This document shows, one piece after another, positions 49,233-60,000 of a stretch of DNA of 64,000 nt. The notes beneath the pieces were generated by a model that saw only the letters and a list, made by a program, of their open reading frames with translations, was not told the DNA's origin and did not search any database. This stretch comes from an uncultured Armatimonadota bacterium (GTDB lineage Bacteria; Armatimonadota; Fimbriimonadia; Fimbriimonadales; Fimbriimonadaceae). Location of the stretch: assembly GCA_903904815.1 (NCBI GenBank), contig CAIVDU010000056.1:62001-126000 (forward strand). Reading direction: 5' to 3'. Position numbers and translations under genes: made by a program. The number at the start of each line of letters is the position of its first letter. Positions within the stretch are counted from its first letter, which is position 1.

Positions 49233-49832
49233 CTATTGCAACCGTCTATCCGGAATGAACCAGATGATTGCCACGGTTACGTAGGCGATCTCGGCAAGAA
49301 TTGGGTTCACGAAGGCCAGACCAAGTCCGGCTAAGTAAAAGCCAATTGACACTTTGCCTTTCAGGTCACTCCCAAGGCGGAGCGATAGCTCGGAGTCTTT
49401 GCCCTGGGAACGCACCAACGTCAATTGGAGGATGGTATACGAGATGGCGCACAGCAGCAGGTTGAGCCCATAACAAAAAACAGGCCACAACGATTCGGAG
49501 TGCGTTCCCAGCCAAGACGTGAAGAACGGAATGATGGAGAGCCAGAAGAGGAGGTTGAGATTGGCCCACATGACGGAACCGTCAATCTGCTTGGCATTGC
49601 GAAGTAGGTGATGGTGGTTGTTCCAATAGATCCCAATGTTCGCGAAGCTCAGACCGTAAATGAGGAAATCGGCCGCTTGGGAGCAAAGGGCGGCCAAGGA
49701 GGCATCCTTGGGCGCCTTCAGCTCCAGCACCATGATGGTGATAATCACCGCCAGGACCCCATCGCTGAATGCTTCCAGGCGTGAAGCGCTCATCACTTTT
49801 TCCCCGGCGTCGGTTGATTCTGTAAGAGCCAT
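49233..49832 (-). CDS. TMEM175-family potassium channel-like protein
   Basis: A 199-residue membrane protein with the TMEM175/DUF1211 signature RLEAFSDGVLAVIITIMVLELK at residues 18-39. Six or so hydrophobic segments follow, with IYWNNHHHLLRNA in the second repeat-like part. Bacterial relatives are tetrameric potassium channels, and the FSD residues line the pore. It is the first gene of a probable operon with PPK2. An alternative start at MSASRLEAF, 13 residues on, would still keep the signature. Confidence 0.87.
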   Translation of the reverse strand: MALTESTDAGEKVMSASRLEAFSDGVLAVIITIMVLELKAPKDASLAALCSQAADFLIYGLSFANIGIYWNNHHHLLRNAKQIDGSVMWANLNLLFWLSIIPFFTSWLGTHSESLWPVFCYGLNLLLCAISYTILQLTLVRSQGKDSELSLRLGSDLKGKVSIGFYLAGLGLAFVNPILAEIAYVTVAIIWFIPDRRLQ

Positions 49833-49990
49833 CTTTCCTGTACACGGCCTTTGCCTTTTTTCTACTCGTCGGCAATACTCTACTCAACCGTTGCTCCGTC
49901 GGTCGGTGGCAACCTGGTGTGCAGGTTAGCAGTAAGCGGGTAGCCGTTCGCAGCAAGAAAGAGCGGGGCGCCCGCAACCAGGGATAAAAG

Positions 49991-50002
49991 TAGAGATCTC
50001 TA
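49991..50002. promoter_or_regulatory. Palindrome upstream of the Gfo/Idh/MocA gene
   Basis: TAGAGATCTCTA is a perfect 12-bp palindrome, 65 bases upstream of the start codon at 50068. It may be an operator in the divergent promoter region shared with the TMEM175-like gene. Confidence 0.35.
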
Positions 50003-50067
50003 GAATGCGTTCCGACTGCCAACCGCACGCTGCGAACTGCAATCTTTCGGGGTAAGTATCGGACGCC

Positions 50068-51213
50068 ATGTCACTAAAATTGGGAATCGTTGGTCGGAGA
50101 GGCATCTCTTTTGCTCAGGGAATTCGGGCCATGCCGGACGTGGAGTTGATCGCAATGTGCGATCTGGACCCGCACGTCCTCGCTAAGGAGACTTCCGAAT
50201 TGGGGATTCCAAGGGGCTTCACCCAGTTTGCTGAGATGTTGGAGCACGTGGACGCGGTGCTTATCGCGACTCCCATGCAGTTCCACGCTGCCCAGGCAAT
50301 TCAGGCGCTAGATGCCGGGAAGCACGTTCTCAGTGAGGTCACCGCGTGCGTGACGATCGAGGAGTGTTGGCGGTTGGTCGATGCCGTGAAGCGATCCGGA
50401 CGCACGTACATGATGTCGGAGAACTACTGCTATTTTCGGGAAAACGTGTTGGTTCGGGAAATGGCTCGAAAGGGGCTATTTGGAGAGCTGTATTACGGGG
50501 AGGGCGAGTATCTCCACGATGTAAAGTCGCTTCACCATTTCCCTGATGGGTCTCCAACTTGGCGGTACTACTGGCAAGTTGGGCAAAACGGAAACACCTA
50601 TCCAACCCATAGTCTCGGACCGGTGATGCAGTGGTTTGGCGCCATGGACCCAAACGACGGCGTCGACTCGGTGGTGTGTCTTGGAACCGGAAGGCACACG
50701 GACCCCGAACACCCTCACGACGACACGACGATCACACTCGTCCAACTCCGGAGTGGAAAGCTGATTCGTCTTCGGTTGGACATGATGAGCAACCGCCCGC
50801 ACCAGGCCGGCTACTACGCGTTGCAAGGGACGCATGGAGTTTACGAGGCTTCCCGCGTGTCGGGCCAAGTCGGAAACGTTTGGATTGGGAAGAATTCCGG
50901 TCCGGGACCGACTTTGGACGTCGACCGTCAGTGGACCCCTCTTTCCGCTTTTGACGAGCATCTGCCAGCCGATTGGCGAAACCCATCCGACGCGATCCTC
51001 AGCGCCGGTCACGGCGGCGGAGACTACTTCGTCGTTCGAGATTTCATCGAGGCGATTCAAGGCCATCGCGCCAATCCCATCGACGTCTATACGGCTGCCG
51101 AATGGACAGCAGTCGGACTCTGTTCACAGTTGTCCATAGCAAATGGAGGCTGCTCGATCAAGGTTCCTCGTTTCAGGAATCCGGCAGATCGTCCGATTAC
51201 CCTGGACGCCTAA
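50068..51213 (+). CDS. Gfo/Idh/MocA-family oxidoreductase
   Basis: A 381-residue NAD(P)-binding protein. The Rossmann turn is GIVGRRGISFAQG near residue 6, then ALIATPMQFHAAQAIQALDAGKHVLSEV and a NYCYFREN segment carrying the Tyr/Lys-type active-site area. C-terminal beta-sheet segments (THSLGPVMQWFG, FIEAIQGHRANPIDVYTAAEW) are typical. It might act on sugars, inositol or GH109-type substrates. The stop overlaps the convergent TlpA gene by 4 bases (CTAA). Confidence 0.87.
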   Translation: MSLKLGIVGRRGISFAQGIRAMPDVELIAMCDLDPHVLAKETSELGIPRGFTQFAEMLEHVDAVLIATPMQFHAAQAIQALDAGKHVLSEVTACVTIEECWRLVDAVKRSGRTYMMSENYCYFRENVLVREMARKGLFGELYYGEGEYLHDVKSLHHFPDGSPTWRYYWQVGQNGNTYPTHSLGPVMQWFGAMDPNDGVDSVVCLGTGRHTDPEHPHDDTTITLVQLRSGKLIRLRLDMMSNRPHQAGYYALQGTHGVYEASRVSGQVGNVWIGKNSGPGPTLDVDRQWTPLSAFDEHLPADWRNPSDAILSAGHGGGDYFVVRDFIEAIQGHRANPIDVYTAAEWTAVGLCSQLSIANGGCSIKVPRFRNPADRPITLDA

Positions 51214-51746
51214 TTGGGTTCGTCCACGAGTCGCTGAAGGGCATCACAAAATGGACCGGGGGATATCCCGCCGGTTGTTTCCAATGCGACCTTGCCCTGT
51301 CGGTCGAACACGATCGTGGTGGGTATGGGGATACCCAGAGAGTAGGCAGGCTCGTTCGCGCCCAAGGCGATCGGGTAGGGAATCCGGTACCGGGTGACAA
51401 AGGCTCGAATCCCATCAAGGTCGCCCTGGTCCATCGCGATACCCACAAACGAGACTTTTGAGGACATTTTGTTAGCGACGGCAATCAAGTCCGGTGTCTC
51501 CTCAAGGCAAGGCCCGCACCAAGTGGCCCATAGGTTCACCACGACGACCGTTCCTTTGTGATCAATGAGTCGCCAGAAACCTCCGCCGATCAACGGATAC
51601 TTGGATACTGCGGCCAGACTTCGCTTATTCTTGGGAACGATGGCATAGGCGGTTTCCCGCGAGGCCATTTGGATCCCGACTTCGATAATCACCCAACCGA
51701 CTAGCAAGATCGCGAAGAATCGAACAAAGGAAGTCGATGGTTTCAA
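51210..51746 (-). CDS. TlpA-like thioredoxin-fold protein, membrane-anchored
   Basis: A 178-residue protein. A single N-terminal hydrophobic anchor (VRFFAILLVGWVIIEVGI) is followed by a thioredoxin fold with the redox motif WATWCGPCLEETPDL. The start is the TTG at 51744-51746, preceded by GGGGA; the longer frame to 51848 overlaps the neighbouring gene. It probably handles disulfides or cytochrome-type reduction outside the membrane. The DUF885 gene lies 44 bases upstream and may be co-transcribed. Confidence 0.75.
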   Translation of the reverse strand: MKPSTSFVRFFAILLVGWVIIEVGIQMASRETAYAIVPKNKRSLAAVSKYPLIGGGFWRLIDHKGTVVVVNLWATWCGPCLEETPDLIAVANKMSSKVSFVGIAMDQGDLDGIRAFVTRYRIPYPIALGANEPAYSLGIPIPTTIVFDRQGKVALETTGGISPGPFCDALQRLVDEPN

Positions 51747-51790
51747 GTTTTTTCCCCAAATGATTTGATTACAAGGGAAGCGTTCTGGGT

Positions 51791-52999
51791 TTAGACCAGG
51801 GAGGAAGCAACCCTCGGAGTAGAGAGAAGGTCTACGAATACCTTCCACCTTTCATCCAAGGTTGAACCTCTCTTCTCTATATAGCTTTGGACCATGTCTC
51901 TGCCCACGTTGTAGGTGATGACGTAGCTTCGGTTCTGCTCGATGAATCGGACCCTCTGCTCAGCTCGCTTGGGCGTGGATAGACTGTAAGTCACCAGCCA
52001 ATCGATGGTCTCAGACCGAGAGCGTTCTCCATCGAGGTATCTGCGGGCGGCATCGTTCGATGAGTATCCAAGCTTGTCGATCAGTTCAAGCACATAGAAA
52101 TACTCTTCCACTCTCGAAGAATCGAGCCCTGCCAAAGGGAAAAGGATCTGCTTTTCGAAATCAAGACGCTCCTGTTTCGGGAAACTCAAATCGACTCCGT
52201 ACTCGGCGGTGCCCTCCGCGATCAGCGATTGGGGGCTAAAAAGTGGGTAGATAGTGAACTCGATCCAGTTTCTTCCGCGAGCCAGGTCCCGCTCTAGCAG
52301 AGCGTTATAAACGTGATGCCCAGGATATCCCTCGTGGCACGCCAGATGGAGCGCTCGTTCGATCGAGAGCGGGAAATCCGTATTGACCTGAATGAGGCTA
52401 TGAGCTTGCCCCTTGTACCAGTTGTACGCGCCCCAAACCTGTTCCGAAACGTACTCGATCCTGAAGTTCTCGTCCAAGGGCATTTCCACATGCTGCTTCG
52501 TCTTTTCTCGCGCAGCGTCGATCGCGGTCTGAAAGACTGTTTCAAGCTTCTCCTTCGGAACATAAAACTGGGACCGAAAGCTTTCGTATCGTCTAGCTAA
52601 ATCGCCAGAGCCTCCAAGCACGGGTTCTAGATTTGAGAGGACCTCAGCGTAAAACTCGTCACCATGGCCGGTATCCACGGCATCGTACAACTCCGCCGAT
52701 TCCTGGTCGAACGTCTTGTGAGCACCGCTCAAATGTTCGACCCTTGAGGTCATCGCGGCGATTTGCTTGGTGAGGGACTGCTTCCGAAGATGGTCAATCG
52801 GATCGGAGGATGGCGTCTGCGCTTCGTTTATTAACTCGAGCAGCGACTGACAACGCTCAAGAATAGTCGGCAGTGGGAGCGGTTGAGCCTGGGCCTCGGC
52901 TTGCCAATCTGAAGGACCGTAGTAGGCGTCCACGTAGTTGGAGTCATGCTGGCCAACCGCAAGGGCTAGCCTGACGTAGGTCTCGGCAATCTGGTGCAT
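51791..52999 (-). CDS. DUF885-like metallopeptidase family protein
   Basis: A 402-residue protein with the putative metal-binding motif HEGYPGHH at residues 222-229 and a later GTAEYGVDLSFP segment that may supply another ligand. DUF885 proteins are helical and are thought to be metallopeptidases. No signal peptide is visible, so it is probably cytoplasmic. It is shorter than many family members (often 550 or more). Start MHQIAETYVR. Confidence 0.75.
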   Translation of the reverse strand: MHQIAETYVRLALAVGQHDSNYVDAYYGPSDWQAEAQAQPLPLPTILERCQSLLELINEAQTPSSDPIDHLRKQSLTKQIAAMTSRVEHLSGAHKTFDQESAELYDAVDTGHGDEFYAEVLSNLEPVLGGSGDLARRYESFRSQFYVPKEKLETVFQTAIDAAREKTKQHVEMPLDENFRIEYVSEQVWGAYNWYKGQAHSLIQVNTDFPLSIERALHLACHEGYPGHHVYNALLERDLARGRNWIEFTIYPLFSPQSLIAEGTAEYGVDLSFPKQERLDFEKQILFPLAGLDSSRVEEYFYVLELIDKLGYSSNDAARRYLDGERSRSETIDWLVTYSLSTPKRAEQRVRFIEQNRSYVITYNVGRDMVQSYIEKRGSTLDERWKVFVDLLSTPRVASSLV

Positions 53000-53324
53000 T
53001 CAGCGTCTATACCCGCTGAGGGCGAATCAACGATGCGAGCCAATCGCTTGGACCGGTAATTCTTAACCCCCTGAGAATCTCGCATCGCGGCCTTTGAGTA
53101 TTTTTGTCTGAGACCCTTCCGGAACCCGTGAGACCGCTCTCCAGTCCAGTCCATCGTATGAGCTGCGGGTCTAGGTCACGTGTGTGTTTAAGCAATCAGT
53201 TGGCATTGATTCTCTCGGTGTGCAGAAATCGGCGAACGCTAATTAATGAGATAAATATTCAAAAAAGTTTTTATGTCATTAAAATAACTGACTTACGTCA
53301 GTCTCAATATACGAGGATAATGGT
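53000..53324. other. AT-rich promoter gap
   Basis: These 325 bases have no supported gene. The last 120 bases are notably AT-rich, with A/T tracts near 53255-53290 that could act as an UP element, and carry the palindrome at 53287-53302. They precede the alpha/beta-hydrolase and giant glucan synthase genes. Confidence 0.55.
53287..53302. promoter_or_regulatory. Operator-like palindrome before the hydrolase-glucan synthase operon
   Basis: ACTGAC-ttac-GTCAGT is perfect (6-bp arms). It lies 22 bases upstream of the GTG start at 53325, where a repressor would block transcription or translation. No regulator gene is next to it. Confidence 0.4.
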
Positions 53325-54059
53325 GTGGGCGGGCCTATGAATGCAGTGAGCCAGAGCCTTGAACTTGAACGGGCGGCGGTAGTCGAAAACTTCGACTCCA
53401 AAGGGTTAGAGGTGGACATCATTTTGCCACCAGATCCTAAGGGTGTCGTACTGTTGGTTCACGGAAGCGGAAGCAGCAGGTTGAGTCCGCGAAACCGGTT
53501 TGTCGCTCGAATGCTCCGCGAACGTGGCCTAGGCACGATGCTTTTCGACGCCGAGACTACGGAAGAACGCGAGCATAGTCTCGAAGCCGGAAAGAGTTCC
53601 ATCGGATTGGCCGAACTTGCGCGACGCATCGTCCTAGCCACGGACTGGATTCAGACTGATGAACACTTCGTGGGGCTTCGCATCGGGTACCTGGGATCTG
53701 GCACGGGCGGAGCAGCCGCCTTCATGGCCGCCGCAGAACGCCCAGACGTCGTCCGGGCTATCGTTACCCGCGGAGCGCGCTTGGAATTGGCTCACTCTTG
53801 TCTTCCAAGAGTTAAAGCTCCCGCTTTATTGATCGTTGGAGCCCGCGACACACCGGTGTTTCACCATAACCGCGACGCGTTGCTCATGTTGGGATCTGAA
53901 TCGAAAAGGCTCGAGATTATTCCTGGAGCCAGGCATACCTTTGAAGAGCCGGGCACATTGGCGGCGGTAGCGATGCATGCCGGTACCTGGCTGGCTCGAC
54001 ATTTGTGTCTCCATCCCGATCCGGCGTCGAGTCATGCGGTCGTTCGGAAGGACTCATGA
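53325..54059 (+). CDS. Alpha/beta-hydrolase-like protein with altered nucleophile position
   Basis: A 244-residue protein of the dienelactone-hydrolase-like group. LLVHGSGSS near residue 43 is the oxyanion-hole stretch, APALLIVGARDTPV carries the acid, and GARHTFEEPGTL the His. The nucleophile elbow reads GYLGSGTGGAAAF (residues 121-133), where relatives have GASTGAAAAL; the Ser is therefore shifted one place and Gly126 occupies the usual position. Activity may be lost or changed. GAGGA is 8 bases upstream of GTG 53325; ATG 53337 is an alternative. The stop overlaps the glucan synthase start (ATGA), so they are translated together. Confidence 0.75.
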   Translation: MGGPMNAVSQSLELERAAVVENFDSKGLEVDIILPPDPKGVVLLVHGSGSSRLSPRNRFVARMLRERGLGTMLFDAETTEEREHSLEAGKSSIGLAELARRIVLATDWIQTDEHFVGLRIGYLGSGTGGAAAFMAAAERPDVVRAIVTRGARLELAHSCLPRVKAPALLIVGARDTPVFHHNRDALLMLGSESKRLEIIPGARHTFEEPGTLAAVAMHAGTWLARHLCLHPDPASSHAVVRKDS

Positions 54060-57000
54060 AGCTGGGACAGAAGCGTTCGCGAACGCTGGTGATCGGTTTC
54101 CTGCAAGACAGAGACTCCGTTCGGCCGATTGTGAAAGCACTTCGTCAGGGCAGGTTCTTCCGGTCCGCGACAGTCAAAGTGATGACGGACCACGAACCAG
54201 CCGTCGCTGGTTGGATTGCATCTCGTTACCTCGCGATTGTGGTTGTGATCGCGTTTGGAATCCTGACGGCGGTTGGGTATCGGATGGCTTCGGTCGGATT
54301 GTCAGGGGCCGAGGTTTGGATCAGCGGAATCGCGACGATCCTGGCCGGACTTGTTGGAGGATGGGCGGTCGCGAGGATTCTGGATTCCATTTTGGCAAAG
54401 CGAATTCTGGCCCGGCATCGGCGCTGGGTCTTGAACGGCGAGACCCTCGTGGTGGTTTCGACGGCCGGGAAAAATTCGGCTCTCGCCGCGAAGATCTTCG
54501 CCGAAGCGGCGGGAGAGCATCCCGCCGTGTTCGTCCTGCATCCAGAAGAGGCGCCCATCTCGAATCCCGCTCGACGTGCGGGCACCGGGCTAGGTGAAGA
54601 TGAGATTCATCTCCGTGCCGCGAAGCTAGCGGTTGATCTCAAGCATGCGACGGCTCGTAGTTCGGCAGGTGGCTCTATGGTGCCACGCCTAGACTACTGC
54701 GAGCGAATCCTTGGCCGGGTTCAAGGACGGTTATCGGGGGCGATTCGTCTAGAGCAGGGGATTGCCTTATCCGCCGAATGGCTCCTCGACAACGCTTATG
54801 TGATTCAAGGGCACATTGAAGACTTTAGGCGGAACCTACCGCCCAAATTCTATCGAGAGCTCCCCTTCCTCTCGGAGGGGCCATGGAAAGGCTTGCCGCG
54901 AGTTTATGCAATCGCGTGTGAGCTCGTGTCCGATCTCGACGGCACCGTGTCCCGCCGCGGGATCGAGGCGTTTTTGCAAACGTTCCAGAGCGAAACTACT
55001 CTCTCGACCGCCGAGCTATGGGCCTTGCCGATGATGATTCGGCTGAGACTCATCGAATATGTTACGACCCTGAGTCTTGAAATCGAGCGCCGACAACTGG
55101 AGAGCGAACATACAGCCTTTTGGGCCAATCGGCTTCTGTACACGGCGCGTCGGGAACCGAGCCGAATGCCGGAAATGATTGTCGCGGTCGCCTCTGAATG
55201 CCCCAACCCATCGCCGCACATCGTGGAGGACTTGCTCGACCATCTCTATGATGAGGAAGCTGCCCTCACTCCGGTTCGAGGATGGCTTCAGGCAAAGTTT
55301 CCTTCTCCCCTAGAAGAAGTTGTAAGGCAGTACGAGCAACTGGAGGCGGCAGATCAGGCTTCTCTCGCCAACTCTATTTCGACGCTTCGACTCCTCTCCC
55401 AGTTCGATTGGAGGGACGTCTTTGAGGCAGTCAGCCACGTTGAGGCCGTTCTGTGGACTGACCCAGCACTCGTCTTCAGCTCAATGGACTTTGAGACTCG
55501 AGACCGTTACCGCCATCGAGTCGAGCAACTGAGCAAACGTCGAGGTATCACCGAGGAAGACGTGGCCCGGGAGGCGATCGCCCTAGCTCTTGACGCTCAA
55601 GAGGACCCGTTTCGCCACGTTGGCTATTATCTGATCGACCAAGGATTGCCAATACTCGAAAATCGACTGGGCGTGAAACCACTCTTCCGGCAAGTCGTGC
55701 GGCGGTTTATCCATCGCTTTCCAGCGTCTGTTTATCTTGTCGCGGTAGGCGTGTCGTCGGCTCTGTTCGTTTTCCTTGCCCTCCGACTTTCGCATCTCCT
55801 GGAGAGTCCCCTTTCGCTCAAGTTGAGCCTTGGCTTGTTATTCCTCCTTCCCGCCACGGATCTTGCGATTCAGGTGGTGAACTACCTGTTTACGCGTGGT
55901 TTGGAGCCTCATCCTCTGCCGAAGATGGCGTTCGACGGGGGCATTCCTGACTCGTTTCGGACGATGGTGGTCGTACCGATGATGCTTTTGACCCCAGAGT
56001 CGATACAAGACGAGATCGAGCGTTTGGAAATTCGGGCGTTGGCAAACCCTGACCGCAATCTGAGATTCGCTCTCCTTTGCGATTATTCCGATGCTCCTCA
56101 GCAAAACATGCCTGAGGATCTCGAAATGCTCGACACCGCGCGGAGGGGAATTGAGGCGTTAAATGCGGCACATGACGCGGAGCGCTTTCAACTCTTTTAT
56201 CGTGAGCGACAGTGGAGCGAGGGTGAGCAATGTTGGATGGGTTGGGAACGAAAGCGCGGAAAGCTCCACGACTTCAACCACTATCTGCTCAACAGTCTTG
56301 ATGCGGACCAGCCCATCAGGTTGGGCGCGGGAACGCTAGAAGGATTTTCGGGTGTTCGTTTCGTGATCACCCTGGATTCGGATACCCAACTGCCAAGGGA
56401 TACGGCCCAGAGACTGGTCGCTACGCTGGCACATCCGCTCAATCTTCCCCAGCTCTCGGCCGATGGTCGGACCGTGGAGCGTGGTTATGGGATCATTCAG
56501 CCAAGGGTCAGTACGAGCCTTCCCAGCGCCACTGCATCTCTGTTTACGCGAATCTTTACAGACCCAACTGGGATGGATCCTTACACCCACGTCGTGTCCG
56601 ACCTCTATCAGGATCTTGCCGGATCGGCGAACTACCACGGAAAGGGAATCTATGATCTCGCTACTTTTGCGAGCGTTCTCAAGGGGCGTTTTCCGAATGA
56701 TCACCTCCTGAGTCATGACCTCATCGAGGGCTCGTTCGTTCGCGTTGGATTGGCCAGTGACATCGAGCTGCTCGATCTGTTTCCGGGCAACTATGGCGCC
56801 TATTGTGATCGTCAACACCGTTGGACGCGCGGCGACTGGCAGATCCTCGATTGGTTACTGCCGACGGTTCCTTTAGAAGATGGAACGAGAGAACCGAATT
56901 CGCTTCCCCTGCTGGAGCGCTGGAAGATTTTCGACAACCTGCGTAGGAGCGTGACACCAGCGGCACTTCTGGCGATGCTGATTATCGGCTGCGCCGTGTC

Positions 57001-60000
57001 GCCAAACGCGCTCGTTTGCGCCCTGCTGGTGGTTGCTCTGCTACTCATGTCGCTCCTCCTTCCACTCGCAACGCGACTCACCCAAAAGTGGCTCTTCGAT
57101 CCGATCATATGGCGAGAACCTGCCCAAAACTTCGTCCGGAGTCTGCTGTTCACGGCGGCGCTACCGCATCAAGCCTGGATCTGCCTGAATGCGATGGGAC
57201 GAGTTGCTTACCGCCGCATTGTCACTCATCGGCACCTTCTGGAATGGGCGACGGGAACCGGTAATTCCAGAGACGCCAAGGCCCGCCATGCGCGTCGACT
57301 GATGCTGAGGCTAGCATGGTCACCGCTCTTTGGCATTCTCGCGACCTGGGTGGTGTTGAGAGCTCACCCCCATGAGCCGACTGTCATCCTTCCATTTGCC
57401 ATCCTTTGGACCGCTTCTCCCGTGATCCTCGCTTGGATGGATCGTCCCCTGGACCTTTCTCCATCGCGACTGCTTTCACCGGCCGACCGTGCTGGACTAA
57501 GGCAGACCGCGAGACAAACCTGGCGCTTTTTCGACGAGTTTGTCAACGACAAGACCCATCACCTGCCGCCCGACAACTATCAGGAGTTACTTCGGGTGGA
57601 GATTGCCGAGCGTACGTCTCCGACCAACATCGGCTTATATCTGATTTCGATCCTAGCCGCTCACGATCTCGGATACATCACGCTTGACAACGTCGTGGAG
57701 CGCATCATCGCCACGATGACCACGCTTGAGAAGCTGGAGCACTTTCGGGGACACCTTCTCAATTGGTACGACACAAGCAGTTTGGAGCCGCTGGGAGAGA
57801 GGTACGTCTCCACGGTCGACAGCGGTAACTTCATGGGAACCCTGTGGGCATTGAAGCAGGGCCTCGAAGAGAAGGCAGACGGACCCCTCATTTGTCATCG
57901 ATACTTTCATGGCGCGACGGACACATTAGCGTTAGTGCTGGAGCACAAACCGAGTGTCTTAGCTTCGAGCGAAACCGTTGCCATCACAAAGCTCCTCGCC
58001 GGCCGACCGGAGCACCTCAACGAGATTGCCAAGCAGACAAGGCAACTTGGACCACTCGCCGAGAACCTCTTCAATGCCCTGTCGGGAGGGAAAAACGTCT
58101 CGGAGAAATGTCTCTATTGGACCAAACAGCTTCGAGATCAGTCCGCCGCGATGATCGCGTTTCTGGACCGATATTGTCCCTGGATCGAGGTCTTGGAGAC
58201 CCCACCTGACTCCAGTCTCCTCTCGTTAGGGCCGGCCGCGCACGCTTCACGCAGAACCGCATTGAAGGAAGTGCCGTCACTCCGGTCGCTCGCTTTCGGC
58301 CCGATCCCAGGCTTAACCGACCTCATAATCCATCACGGCGCGGCTCTAGAGCTTTCGCCGGAAATCGAGCAGTGGCTCACGCTTCTTGGTGAGAAGACCG
58401 AGCAAGCCCGTCAGGCAGCTCGCGAAGCATGCGCCAGTATCCAATCGGCAGAGACCATGATCTCGGATCTCGATCGAGATATGGACATGAGTTTCCTGTA
58501 CTCTCCTGAGAGGCGGCTCTTCGCGATCGGCTTCAACGTCGGAGAGCAAAGACTGGACCACTCCTACTACGATCTTTTGGCCAGCGAGGCCAGACTGAGC
58601 AGCTTTCTCGCAATTGCTCGAGGGGAAGTGCCAACCGAACATTGGTGGGCTCTTGGCCGTCCATTCGGTTTTGCGTATCTCAAGCGCCCGATGCTCTCGT
58701 GGAGCGGCACGATGTTCGAGTACCTTATGCCGCTCTTGTTGACGAAGAGCTACGCCAACTCGCTCCTGGATATGGCTTGCCGTACGGCCTACGAATGCCA
58801 GGTTGCATATGCGCAACGCAGGGGCATCCCCTGGGGAATCAGTGAATCCGCCTATAGCGCGCTTGACTCTCGCCAGATCTATCAGTATCGAGCATTTGGT
58901 GTTCCTGGGCTTGCCTTGAAGCGAGGTCTAGAAGAAGACGTGGTGGTTTCGCCCTACTCTTCTGCTCTTGCCTTGGCCGTCGACCCGCGCGCTGCGGCAA
59001 AGAACCTTCGTAAGAACGGCGTATTGGCCAAGTTGGGCCTGCGTGGAGATTATGGGTTTTACGAGGCCATCGACTTTGCGAGACATCACGACGACCGAGG
59101 CGAGCGCGGGCTCGTCATCTACACCTACATGGCGCATCACCAAGGGATGTCCCTGTTGGCAATCAACAATGCCGTAAACAGCGAGGCGATGCAGGAGCGC
59201 TTCCACCTGGACCCGAGAGTCCGGTCCACCGCGTCCTTGCTTTACGAACGGGTACCGATCGCGCCTCCTCTCATTAAGAGTTTCGCCCGAGAGACCCCGG
59301 CCGCCCGGCTTGCTCCGATTGTGGCGATTCCGGGACCCGGGCGAGTCAGCACGCCGGACACCCCGACTCCCCGCACGTGCTTACTTTCTAACGGGGAGTA
59401 TAAGGTCATGTTGACGAATTCCGGCGGCGGCTATAGCCGTTGGCGAGACTTCGACATCACCCGATGGCGGTCCGATACCACCCGCGACGACCAAGGCAAA
59501 TTTTGTTACCTGCGGGATCTCGATTCAGGGTTCGTGTGGTCCATCTCACACCACCCGGTGGGCGTGCGGACCGCAACCTACCAAGGGAGCTTCAGCGCGG
59601 AAAAGGCGGAAATACGTCGGCGCGATCGCGGAATTGAAACCAACCTTGAAGTGGTGGTGTCTCCCGAGGACAATGCGGAGATTTGGCGCCTTACGATTAT
59701 CAACCGTTCTCCGAAACCACGCCGAATCGAGATCACGACGTACTCGGAACTTGCGCTGGCTCCCCATGCTACCGATCGGACCCATCCGGCCTTCAACAAA
59801 CTCTTTATCCAGACGGCGATGGATCGCGACAAGGACACTCTGCTCGCCTGGCGTCGAATGCGATCAGCTCAGGACAAGCCCATCTGGGCGGCTCATCTCA
59901 TTGCTTCATCCACACGCTCTCATGATCCAACTCAATTCGAAACCGATCGAGCGCGATTCATTGGACGGGGTCGAAGTCTCCAGAATCCGGAAGCGATTGG

